Assembly: GCA_023453025.1 (NCBI GenBank)
Contig: JAEXUD010000038.1
Span: 1 to 63,268 of the forward strand
Source of the DNA: Bacillota bacterium
GTDB taxonomy: Bacteria > Bacillota > Clostridia > Tissierellales > Sedimentibacteraceae
Reading direction: 5' to 3'
Length of the DNA: 63,268 bases
Part shown: piece by piece, positions 17,893 to 26,084 of the stretch
Position numbering within the stretch: position 1 is the stretch's first letter
Layout: the number at the start of each line of letters is the position of its first letter
Notes under the pieces: model-generated
Database searches by the model: none
What the model saw: the letters and a program-made list of their open reading frames with translations, nothing else
What the model was told of the DNA's origin: nothing
Made by a program: the position numbers and the translations under genes

Positions 17893-18595
17893 TGAATTCC
17901 TCCTTTTGAGCAATTATTAAAAAGTACCCGGGTTTTGATTTGATTAATAAATTTTTCATATTAGAGTCAAAGCAATCCCCGGCACACAATAATTTATCCA
18001 TGCTTCCGCCCCTGAAAATTATATCAGCCATCAGCTGTATCAAAACGTCATCATATTTTTCTGCCAGTATTATTTTAAATCCGCTGTCAACTAAATGCTT
18101 TTTTAAAGCCTGCAGATCAAACGGACTCTTCAAGCATGTATTAACAGGGTATCTTTTTAAATCATCCAAAAATTCCGTATTGTTAACATACAAATCCGTA
18201 ATTATAAGATAACCGTTATTTTTCAACACTCTGTTTATTTCCATTAAAGCCTTATTGACATCCATCAGAGACAATGTACATTCTGCTAAAACCCCATCGA
18301 ACATTTTATCCTCAAAAATCGTACTTTCAGCTGACGATACAATTATTTCTGTGTTTTTATTCAGCTCTCTTGCCAAAGATGCAAGCTTCTCGGATTTATC
18401 CAGTCCGATTATTTTAAAATCATAATTGTTGTTTATATAGTTAATTGTCGCACCCATACCGCAGCCTGCATCCAGCAAGCAGTCCCCGGATTCAAATTTG
18501 CAGTATTCCAATGCTCTTTTAGTAATCTCAAACCCTCCCGGTCTTAATACATCACCTAGTAAATCATGCATTGTATTGCTTTCATATAAGTTCAT
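17882..18595 (-). CDS. Class I SAM-dependent methyltransferase
   Basis: A 237-residue Rossmann-fold methyltransferase. SAM-binding motif I is LLDAGCGMGATI near residue 40, the acidic loop is GLDKSEKL near 62, and motif II-III is FDGVLAECTLSLM near 100. The substrate is unknown. The gene lies between the Fe-S/flavin electron-transfer protein (12-base gap) and the C-GCAxxG-C-C gene (overlap), an order I recall for DVU_1556-type methyltransferases in loci of molybdenum aldehyde oxidoreductases. A role in modifying a cofactor or a substrate of that enzyme is possible. Confidence 0.85.
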   Translation of the reverse strand: MNLYESNTMHDLLGDVLRPGGFEITKRALEYCKFESGDCLLDAGCGMGATINYINNNYDFKIIGLDKSEKLASLARELNKNTEIIVSSAESTIFEDKMFDGVLAECTLSLMDVNKALMEINRVLKNNGYLIITDLYVNNTEFLDDLKRYPVNTCLKSPFDLQALKKHLVDSGFKIILAEKYDDVLIQLMADIIFRGGSMDKLLCAGDCFDSNMKNLLIKSKPGYFLIIAQKEEFNAG

Positions 18596-18607
18596 AATTC
18601 ACCGCCA

Positions 18608-20824
18608 TCAGGAAATTTGTATTCTATGACTATAAACATTAATTAATTCCAAATAACCATCATGCCTTTTATATTGAATCCAATAGGTTATTATTCCTAT
18701 CTGCATATGTCCTGAAAGTACGCTGCTTTCTTCATCCAGTACAGCTTCATTGTTTTTTTCACAATGCTCGGCGACCTCATATACATCCTCTTCGGAAATA
18801 TGAAGTCTGTCCATTTTGTCATAAACCTCATCAGGAATTTTTAATTTTATGTCATAATTTTTATTCATAATCTTGAATTCATCTCCCCATACAGAATATA
18901 ATAAACGTTTCTTAAGTTCAAGCCTGTTTTTCCTGAGCTCTGATATATGAAACAGCCTATCTAGCGGCTTCACCCCAAAAACTCCATCCAAAATGTGTCT
19001 TGTTTCTTTGCCTGCCGACAGGAATAAATTTCTGCAGTTTATGCAGTATGAAATATATGGCAGTTCAGACTCATTAACTGAAGCAGAAAGCATTTTATGA
19101 AACACCTCGGGATTTGCAGGGTATATATGTCCCCCCATGCCGCAGCACCTTGCTTCCTTTCCGCTGTCCCTTATTTCCTTCAGCTCTGCGCCGAGCTTTA
19201 TTGATAAATTTCGAACCGAATTCTGCATTTCTGAGAATTCTCTGCTTGAACAGGGATCAAACACCGCCCACTCGCCTTCAAAATGAAATGAATCCTTTGG
19301 TATACCATTTTCATCAATAAATTCATAAAGAGATATTACCTTGAATTCCGGAGCATATGTTTTGAATGTTTTTGCGCATGTTGAACAGGCAGTAACAATT
19401 ATGGGGCTGCCCAGTTCCTCCCAGTCACTCTTTAATTGATTGATGACCTTGTTCAGCAAGCTGTGGTTTCCTGCCCACAGTGCGGGTACGCCGCAGCACC
19501 CCATCATAATAGCCGTATCAGGATACTTTTCAAGCATATAGTTATATGCCTTTTCTGTATGCTCTGTACCGGATGCAGTCATCTGGCATCCGGGGAAAAA
19601 CATGTATGCAGCTTTTTTAAAACCGGGAGCGGCTTTGGCAGCATACGCATCACTTAATGCATGAACCATATCTCTTAAATAGAAATCATGAAGCGGAGGA
19701 GGGTAATGTCCGCTTTCAAATAATAGCTTCTTGCTTTCTGTAAGAATATCCTCAACATTTATATTCTTGGGACAAACAGAACCGCAATGACCGCAGGCAC
19801 TGCACGAAACAATCATTCGCGTTCCGACCCTTTCAAACAAACCTTCGTCGGTAGACCTGGCCATTTGTGCATCGCTTTCCACCTTTTGGGGAAGCAGGTC
19901 CATGTGCTGTAAAAATTCGCATCTGTCCTTGCATTCAGTACAATCGCAAAGGGTACATCGTCCTGCTTCTTCAACAGCTTCCTCCCTGGTGAAAAATTCA
20001 CCATTAAGAGGTTCTGTCTGTTCTGTTGTTTCATTTTTAGCTTTAATTGGTATCTTGCACTCGGTATTTAGAAATGTTTCAGGCTGACCTGTCATACTCC
20101 CGACTTTTACATACTTTTCTATTGAAGCTGCTGCTATCATTCCATGCATAAGAGCATCCATATCTGAGCATCCTGTAATTTTACCTCCGAGAAAAACTCC
20201 ATCTTTGGATGTTGCAAGGCTTTTGCCATTCCATCCATCAATTATGCCAAAATCGTTCCCATTTCTTCCTGTGGCAATATATACCGCTTCATAATCCAAA
20301 AAATTTAAATCATCGATTTCTTTTTTTATAAATGTGTATTTTAAATATTTAAACTGTAATTCAAATTCATCTGCAAGTGCTTTATTGTCTATTATATCTT
20401 TTAAGCTCCCACCGAGCAGGCTGTCTTTATCAAAAACAGTAACCTGATATTTTCTTGTAGCCAGTCTGTGCGCACACGCCATACCTGAAAGACCTGCTCC
20501 GATGACAGCTATTCTTTCGTTTCTCTCAGGAAGATTGAAATTTATGGGATCCTTCTTTACTGCATATTTAACAGCAGCTTTTTCCAGTTCTAAAACAGAT
20601 ATTTTTTCAGGACAGACATCCTTGCATACCTGATTGCATATTAAAGATACAATTTCGGGAAACAGTACATTTTTTGAATACTCCCTGTACGCTGCATTAT
20701 AATTTCCTTTTTTTATTTTTTTTATAAAATCTCTTGTATAGAAATTTAACGGACATGCAGAAGTACAGGGCGGATTACTGCCCTGTACACACTCGTACGT
20801 ATATAAATAACTGCTATTTGTCAC
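18608..20824 (-). CDS. FAD/Fe-S oxidoreductase with dicluster and CCG domains
   Basis: The 738-residue protein combines several electron-transfer modules. An N-terminal Fe-S region (CTSACPLNFYTRDF and CNQVCKDVCPE) resembles GltD-type dicluster domains. A pyridine-nucleotide-disulfide FAD domain follows (IAVIGAGLSGMACAHRLA near residue 104). Next come 4Fe-4S motifs (CSACGHCGSVCP) and two CCG-type half-domains as in heterodisulfide reductase HdrB (FFPGCQMT, MGCCGVPALW, CCGMGGHIYP). The last 95 or so residues, ending in ITYWIQYKRHDG and NVYSHRIQ, look like a separately known small redox-linked protein fused on. It probably links the fused Mo enzyme encoded upstream to a cellular electron pool. 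I recall this architecture near molybdenum aldehyde oxidoreductases in Desulfovibrio. Confidence 0.85.
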   Translation of the reverse strand: MTNSSYLYTYECVQGSNPPCTSACPLNFYTRDFIKKIKKGNYNAAYREYSKNVLFPEIVSLICNQVCKDVCPEKISVLELEKAAVKYAVKKDPINFNLPERNERIAVIGAGLSGMACAHRLATRKYQVTVFDKDSLLGGSLKDIIDNKALADEFELQFKYLKYTFIKKEIDDLNFLDYEAVYIATGRNGNDFGIIDGWNGKSLATSKDGVFLGGKITGCSDMDALMHGMIAAASIEKYVKVGSMTGQPETFLNTECKIPIKAKNETTEQTEPLNGEFFTREEAVEEAGRCTLCDCTECKDRCEFLQHMDLLPQKVESDAQMARSTDEGLFERVGTRMIVSCSACGHCGSVCPKNINVEDILTESKKLLFESGHYPPPLHDFYLRDMVHALSDAYAAKAAPGFKKAAYMFFPGCQMTASGTEHTEKAYNYMLEKYPDTAIMMGCCGVPALWAGNHSLLNKVINQLKSDWEELGSPIIVTACSTCAKTFKTYAPEFKVISLYEFIDENGIPKDSFHFEGEWAVFDPCSSREFSEMQNSVRNLSIKLGAELKEIRDSGKEARCCGMGGHIYPANPEVFHKMLSASVNESELPYISYCINCRNLFLSAGKETRHILDGVFGVKPLDRLFHISELRKNRLELKKRLLYSVWGDEFKIMNKNYDIKLKIPDEVYDKMDRLHISEEDVYEVAEHCEKNNEAVLDEESSVLSGHMQIGIITYWIQYKRHDGYLELINVYSHRIQIS

Positions 20825-20852
20825 ACATGTTACCTCTCTTTACTGACAGCCG

Positions 20853-23705
20853 TTAATGGTCGTCTGCCTTTACTTTTTTGCCTATTGGATTTTCAAGTAT
20901 ATCATCTAAAACCTCATCGAAATCTGGTCCTAAGTAATATGGTAAAGGTTTGACTTCCTTTCCTTCTGCCTTTAATTTAATTCCTTCCAATATTTTTTTT
21001 GGAGCAGCAGGGATTTCATAAATCCTTACGCCTGCTGCATTATAAATAGCATTTAATATAGCTGTATGAGGGCTGCTCTGGTATCCCTCTGAAGCCCCGC
21101 TTGAACCAAACGGTCCGTTCTCTCGGGGTGTTTCTATGAAATCAAATTCAACATCATCAGGCATTTGATTGCACTGCAATGTACCGCATACAATCATTGA
21201 TTCATATTTCTTCTCCAGGTCCGAATAATCCTCCTGAAGTGCAAAACCGATGCTGTGTTCCAGCCCTCCATATGCCTGACCCAGGTTTGTAAGCTTGTTG
21301 CCTATAACTCCCACATCTACTACAGAGCGTGTTGCAATAACTTCAACCTTTCCTGTCTCTGTGTCTACCTCAACTCTTGCTACACAAATATTATGATTAT
21401 GAGATTGCATAGGATCTCCGACTCCCGTGTTTGGATCAAGAGCTTTATGCTCTCCAACTGAGGTCCAGATGCCCTTATACAATGTTGGTATGCCCTCTGC
21501 CTGCATTTCATCATAGGTTCTGTAGGTTCCGTCCTCTTTTCTCATTGCATTTAAAAGCATATTGGCTGCAACAATATGAGCATTTCCTGAAGCAATATGA
21601 CTTCTGCTTCCTGATGAACCTCCATGAAGAGGAGCCTTGCCTGTATCATCTTTTACAAGCTTAACCATATCCGCAGTAATTCCCAATGGTTCCAATGCCT
21701 TGCATGTAAACGCAACCGAGCCTATGTCTGCGCCCTGCCCAAGCTCCTGCCAGCAGTTATAGTCTGTTATTGTTCCGTCCGGATTCAGCTCCAGCCAGAC
21801 CTCACATTTGTCTGTATCATTTCCTGCATGAAAACCGCCTAAGGCAACCCCGACTCCTCTTTTTTTAGTAGTCTTGCCTCCAAGCTGTTTTGCCCACTCC
21901 AATGATTCAAGGTAGTACGGTCTCATTTTATCAAGCATTTCAACAACAGGATAAACATGGTAAGGCATGCTGTTGTTTGTTGTATCACCAGGTCGTGCAG
22001 CATTTATGTATCTGAATTCAAATGGGTCTATTCCTGCTTTCTCTGCAAGCATATCGATTAATTGCTCACTGAAAGTATAAGCTTGAGGTGAGCCATATGC
22101 GCGATAAGCAACTCCATATGAGTTGTTGCTGTACGCTCCTCTTACCAGGCCCCTGACATTCGGTATGCTCAATCCGTAGCCCGGAAAACGTATTGTCCTT
22201 ATTTCAAGACTTCCGCCTGTTTCAGGATATGCTCCGTGCTCAATTCCCACATCAAATTCAATAGCCGTTATCTTGCCGTCCTTGTTACAGGCAAAGCGGG
22301 CATTGCTGTATGCAGGAGCTCTCTTGCCGGTAAACAACTGATGCTCACCATATGACATGGTTAATGTTACAGGTCGTCCGACTGCTAATGTTGCTGCTGC
22401 CACCAGAGCCGGTGCATCAGTTGACATTGCAAGACCAAATGAACCTCCTCCTGCATTGTCTATAATTCTGATTTTATCTTGAGGATAATTCAAGGATTTG
22501 CTCAAAGGAGCTATGGATGAATGTAATGATTGTGATTTCCAATGAACTGTTAACACTCCTTCATCATCAACATAAGCCTGCATGGCATGTGGTTCAAGTG
22601 CAAGATGCGGCTCTCTTGAAGAATAAAAGCTTCCTTCTGCTACATAATCTGAATTTTCTATGATTTTTCTTGTATCTTCACCTTTGAATACCGGAACATG
22701 CAGCCATTCATTGTCTGATTCTTCATGTATTCTGACTGCGCCTGGCAATACTGCTTCAAGATAATTTGCCATAACCGGAAGCGGTTCGACCTCAACCTTT
22801 ACCAGTTTAGCAGCTGCACGGGCATGTTCTCTTGTGTCTGCAGCAACCAGTGCAATAACGTCGCCTTTTCTGTATATTTTCTTATCACATAAAACCGGTC
22901 TTACAGGGAAGCCGGCTTTACTTCTTGCATGGAAGTTAGTCTTTCCTATATTATTGTCACCTTTAATGTCCTTGGCAGTAATAACCTTAACTACTCCGGG
23001 CATCTCTTCTGCTTCAGTAAAATCAATGCTTTTTATAATTCCATGAGCAACGCCAGGCATTACAACAGCAAGCTCAAGGGTACCTTCAGGCATTTTTTCT
23101 GCAAGATCGTCACCGTACTCAACAACTCCAAGAACTCTTGCCAGAGCGTATGGGCGCGGATGTGCAGTTCCATATACTCTTTTATCTTCAGGTTGTTTGT
23201 AATCAAGTTCTTCCATGGTCATTTCGCCACGCATAACTTTAGCAGCTGCCATGACAGCATCAACCAAAGGCTTATAGCCTGTACAACGGCAGATATTTTT
23301 ATGTGAAGTAAACCAATTACGCACTTCTTGTCTTGTGGGATTCAAATTTTTTTCTAAAAGCCCTTTAGACGACATTATAAACCCCGGTGTGCAAAAACCG
23401 CACTGAACCCCTCCATATACAATCCATGCAAGCTGCAGAGGATGTAAATTTGCAGCAGTTCCCAATCCCTCAATTGTTTCAATTCTGGAATATTCCGGTA
23501 CACTGCCAACTTTTTTTACACAAGAACGAATCGGATCTCCATTAAGTAATATGGTGCACGCTCCGCATACTCCTGTGCCGCAACCTACTTTTACTCCGGT
23601 AAGTCCGATTCTTCTGAGCATTTCAGATAGCCTTTCCTTTTCAGGGTCGCATATAACCATGCGTTCCACACCGTTTATAATATACATTAACTTTTTAAGC
23701 CCCAT
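20853..23705 (-). CDS. Molybdopterin aldehyde oxidoreductase (fused 2Fe-2S and Mo domains)
   Basis: A single 950-residue chain joins a 2Fe-2S unit (GCGTGVCGACTI and CGFCTPGF, then ICRCTGYKPLVDAVM, residues about 40-150) to the Mo-binding domains (from the YGTAHPRPYALARVLG segment on). This layout, without an FAD domain, is that of the Desulfovibrio aldehyde oxidoreductase MOP, which is about 907 residues. SSGASEGYQSSPH near the C-terminus supplies the catalytic Glu. The enzyme would oxidise an aldehyde, or hydroxylate a heterocycle, and deliver electrons to a separate acceptor, most likely the flavin/Fe-S protein encoded next. It leads an operon behind a -24/-12 promoter. No in-frame UGA is present, so selenocysteine is not encoded in it. 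Confidence 0.9.
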   Translation of the reverse strand: MGLKKLMYIINGVERMVICDPEKERLSEMLRRIGLTGVKVGCGTGVCGACTILLNGDPIRSCVKKVGSVPEYSRIETIEGLGTAANLHPLQLAWIVYGGVQCGFCTPGFIMSSKGLLEKNLNPTRQEVRNWFTSHKNICRCTGYKPLVDAVMAAAKVMRGEMTMEELDYKQPEDKRVYGTAHPRPYALARVLGVVEYGDDLAEKMPEGTLELAVVMPGVAHGIIKSIDFTEAEEMPGVVKVITAKDIKGDNNIGKTNFHARSKAGFPVRPVLCDKKIYRKGDVIALVAADTREHARAAAKLVKVEVEPLPVMANYLEAVLPGAVRIHEESDNEWLHVPVFKGEDTRKIIENSDYVAEGSFYSSREPHLALEPHAMQAYVDDEGVLTVHWKSQSLHSSIAPLSKSLNYPQDKIRIIDNAGGGSFGLAMSTDAPALVAAATLAVGRPVTLTMSYGEHQLFTGKRAPAYSNARFACNKDGKITAIEFDVGIEHGAYPETGGSLEIRTIRFPGYGLSIPNVRGLVRGAYSNNSYGVAYRAYGSPQAYTFSEQLIDMLAEKAGIDPFEFRYINAARPGDTTNNSMPYHVYPVVEMLDKMRPYYLESLEWAKQLGGKTTKKRGVGVALGGFHAGNDTDKCEVWLELNPDGTITDYNCWQELGQGADIGSVAFTCKALEPLGITADMVKLVKDDTGKAPLHGGSSGSRSHIASGNAHIVAANMLLNAMRKEDGTYRTYDEMQAEGIPTLYKGIWTSVGEHKALDPNTGVGDPMQSHNHNICVARVEVDTETGKVEVIATRSVVDVGVIGNKLTNLGQAYGGLEHSIGFALQEDYSDLEKKYESMIVCGTLQCNQMPDDVEFDFIETPRENGPFGSSGASEGYQSSPHTAILNAIYNAAGVRIYEIPAAPKKILEGIKLKAEGKEVKPLPYYLGPDFDEVLDDILENPIGKKVKADDH

Positions 23706-23744
23706 CGTATCCTCCCAAAAATAGTATTAATCAGCTTAATAACT

Positions 23745-23762
23745 TGCAAAAATTATGCCACC
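23745..23762 (-). promoter_or_regulatory. Sigma54 (-24/-12) promoter of the aldehyde oxidoreductase operon
   Basis: On the minus strand GGTGGCATAATTTTTGCA has the invariant GG and GC of a sigma54 promoter 12 bases apart (TGGCAT-N5-TTGCA). It lies about 40 bases upstream of the Mo-enzyme start at 23705. Its resemblance to the promoter at 15751-15767 supports common control by the activator at 15935-17359. Confidence 0.85.
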
Positions 23763-23808
23763 TGGGATATTACTGAAATTGCAGGTTTTACGAATGAAAT
23801 TCATTTCT

Positions 23809-23830
23809 AATTGAATAATTGCTTTCAATT
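23809..23830. promoter_or_regulatory. Inverted repeat upstream of sigma54 promoter, possible activator site
   Basis: AATTGAA and TTCAATT form a 7-bp inverted repeat with an 8-base spacer about 60 bases upstream of the -24/-12 promoter at 23745-23762. The position suits an upstream activator site, but the sequence differs from the repeat at 15880-15900 and the region is AT-rich, so chance is a real alternative. Confidence 0.25.
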
Positions 23831-23880
23831 TGAAATAAATTCTTTTTCAATTTTAAATTTTATTCACCTCATGCTTTAAG

Positions 23881-24984
23881 TCATATTATATTTTTTAGTT
23901 CCTTAGCATCATCAAATATCATTGTGTATAAGTATGCTGCTTGTTCTTTTCTTCTTTTAATTGCTCTAAGAACTTCCTCATTATCCTTATATGTACTTTC
24001 TCTTAAAGAGAACATTTTCTCAATACTTGAAATATTACTTCCGTCAACTAATTTGTCTGATAAAAATATAACTTCTTTTTCAGTTATTTCTGAAGAAATG
24101 TCATCCAAATACATATGCTGCCTGATGATTTCTGAAACCTCATCATATCCCATTTCCATAGTCCACTGGGCTCCCAGCTTGTCATGATACTTGCTGCCCT
24201 TTGCAATGTCATGAAGTAAAGCCGCCGCAATGATAAGATTTTTATTTAGTATAATTCCTTTCTTATATAAAATATGATATATTGATAATGCAACCTCCAT
24301 TACTTTATCAGAATGTGCTTTTATGTCAGCACTGACATTGAAATAATTTTGAATCTGTCTGCACAATTCACTTGAAGGGTAATTTTTATTTTCACTATAA
24401 TTTATCAGGTCCAGCAGTTCCATTTTATTATTAGCGTCCATCACAATCCCCGGATCAACAAAAGGCATGATTTTATATTTGTCGGTAATTTTAGATATGG
24501 CACCTTTTAGTCCCATAGCCCCGTCATGCTTTAATACGATATTTGCGCATTCATTGCTTATTAAGAGGGGGTGTCCGCTTTTACCCAGATAAGACGGAGC
24601 AATATAATTAAGTCCATTATTTTGCATTTCTTCCACCATTTTTTTCAGGGTATACGATTGCACAAATGGACAATCAGATGGAGTTATAAATAACATATCA
24701 ATCCTGTTTATAATATTATGTAATCCAAGTCTCACAGAATCAAACATTTTAGTAGTTAAATAGTTCTTATTATATACAAAGGTTATATTATAATTTCTTA
24801 ACGCCTTTTCAATATCATATGAGCGATATCCTGTAACAACAACAATTTCATCAATACCATTCCTTTTAAAATTCATTATGGTATTTTCTATCATAGAATT
24901 TTCGCCTATACTTATTAACGGCTTAAAATCATTCATACGAGAAGAAATTCCACCTGAAACAATCAATGCACCTGCTTTTTTCAT
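23881..24984 (-). CDS. MobA/MocA-like nucleotidyltransferase fused to HD domain (paralogue)
   Basis: The 367-residue protein has the same two-part structure as the gene at 711-1823: an NTP-transferase half opening with LIVSGGISSRMNDFKPL and carrying ITPSDCPFV near residue 100, and an HD half with LHDIAKG near residue 258. About half of the residues look shared with the paralogue. It probably prepares the dinucleotide form of molybdopterin for the fused aldehyde oxidoreductase encoded downstream. A longer frame reaches 25068, but GAGGTGG precedes ATG 24984 and the protein then aligns end to end with its paralogue, so I start there. It is divergent from the MerR-type gene. Confidence 0.85.
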   Translation of the reverse strand: MKKAGALIVSGGISSRMNDFKPLISIGENSMIENTIMNFKRNGIDEIVVVTGYRSYDIEKALRNYNITFVYNKNYLTTKMFDSVRLGLHNIINRIDMLFITPSDCPFVQSYTLKKMVEEMQNNGLNYIAPSYLGKSGHPLLISNECANIVLKHDGAMGLKGAISKITDKYKIMPFVDPGIVMDANNKMELLDLINYSENKNYPSSELCRQIQNYFNVSADIKAHSDKVMEVALSIYHILYKKGIILNKNLIIAAALLHDIAKGSKYHDKLGAQWTMEMGYDEVSEIIRQHMYLDDISSEITEKEVIFLSDKLVDGSNISSIEKMFSLRESTYKDNEEVLRAIKRRKEQAAYLYTMIFDDAKELKNII

Positions 24985-25132
24985 AGTCCACCTCAATCGA
25001 ATTATAACCTTAGAAGTAACATTATTGTCATTTTTTGAGAATACTAAGCTGCAACGTTTTCTTACCAATCATTATAAACTAAATTTAACAAAGCGTCAAT
25101 TTCAATTTCATTTTGTATTTTATGTCTATGTA

Positions 25133-25147
25133 TGTTATAATTATAAC
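25133..25147 (+). promoter_or_regulatory. Extended -10 promoter within a perfect palindrome
   Basis: TGTTATAAT (25133-25141) is an extended -10 element upstream of the MerR-type gene. It overlaps GTTATAATTATAAC (25134-25147), a perfect 14-bp palindrome. The arrangement suggests autoregulation of the regulator, though AT-rich palindromes also arise by chance. No good -35 is visible. Confidence 0.5.
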
Positions 25148-25181
25148 AATTATGCTTGATTTAACAAATGGAGGACGTTAT

Positions 25182-25997
25182 ATGCGTTATACTATAAGCA
25201 GTTTCGCTAAAATGCAAGGATTAACTGTTGATACAGTACGCCAATATGAAAAAAAGAAAATAATTATTCCATATAAGGATAAAATAAATAATTATAGATA
25301 TTATTCTGATTATGATGTAAGAAATGTATCTACCTGCAAATTCTACAGCAGTTTAGGCTTTTCTCTTACGCAAGCTTCAAAAATGATAGATAACATGTCT
25401 GCAGACGGACTTTCACTTCTATTCACCAATCAGGCACATCATATTGAACAAAAGTTGAAATTTGAACATGCTAAATTAAATATGCTAAACAAATACAGAG
25501 AATACTTTCAATATATACCATATAAAATTAATAATTATGTTGTCGTCAGGCTTCCTGAACTCGTAAGATTACCCCATTCTGCCAATGAAACTCTGGCATT
25601 GGACGATAGTACTATAAAAGAGGTAAAACAGTGGATTGATTTATTACCTGTAACATTTTATACCAGATGGATACATTACGAAATAATGTCAGATAATTCT
25701 GAACCTTTTAAATTTGAGATGGCTCTCACAACAGACAGCAAATCTGCAGCAGAATTTGGATTGAAGTTAAGCAAAAATACCATTACTACAAAGCCATCTG
25801 ATTATATTTTCACAGTTATAAAAAAGCTGGATATGGAGCCAATTGACCATTTTCACTTCAATCCTGCTATTGAATATTTAAGCGAACATAATCTCGACCT
25901 TTCCGGCGACAGCTTCCTGATTTATCTGGCTTCAGATATTATTAACGGAGAAAAGTTCAATTATCACGGAGTATTTTTCCCATTTAATCCCATATAA
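25182..25997 (+). CDS. MerR-family transcriptional regulator
   Basis: The N-terminus has a MerR-type winged helix (YTISSFAKMQGLTVDTVRQYEKK, then NNYRYYSDYDV, residues 2-50), followed by a coiled dimer helix and an effector-domain-sized C-terminal part of about 170 residues without Cys metal motifs. This points to a small-organic-ligand sensor rather than a metal sensor. GGAGGA lies seven bases before ATG 25182; the longer frame from 25113 has no ribosome site and runs through the promoter. The next gene on the same strand is a secreted flavoenzyme whose promoter has MerR-type geometry, so this protein is its probable activator. Confidence 0.88.
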   Translation: MRYTISSFAKMQGLTVDTVRQYEKKKIIIPYKDKINNYRYYSDYDVRNVSTCKFYSSLGFSLTQASKMIDNMSADGLSLLFTNQAHHIEQKLKFEHAKLNMLNKYREYFQYIPYKINNYVVVRLPELVRLPHSANETLALDDSTIKEVKQWIDLLPVTFYTRWIHYEIMSDNSEPFKFEMALTTDSKSAAEFGLKLSKNTITTKPSDYIFTVIKKLDMEPIDHFHFNPAIEYLSEHNLDLSGDSFLIYLASDIINGEKFNYHGVFFPFNPI

Positions 25998-26014
25998 CAT
26001 TCTTGTTTATACTA

Positions 26015-26045
26015 TTGACATTGGTGCAACACTAAGGTCTACAAT
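26015..26045 (+). promoter_or_regulatory. MerR-type promoter with 19-bp spacer
   Basis: TTGACA (26015-26020) and TACAAT (26040-26045) are near-perfect -35 and -10 elements separated by 19 bases, the overlong spacing typical of MerR-activated promoters. Between them an imperfect dyad (ACATTGGTG, 3-base centre, CACTAAGGT; 26018-26038; 7 of 9 positions match) fits a MerR dimer site. It drives the flavoenzyme gene at 26085. Confidence 0.75.
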
Positions 26046-26084
26046 TAAGTTTGTTATTAATCAAACTATTTTAGGAGGAACACC

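Noticed and set aside
20853..23705. Possible selenocysteine in the aldehyde oxidoreductase
   Set aside because: The reading frame is uninterrupted over 950 codons, with no in-frame UGA.
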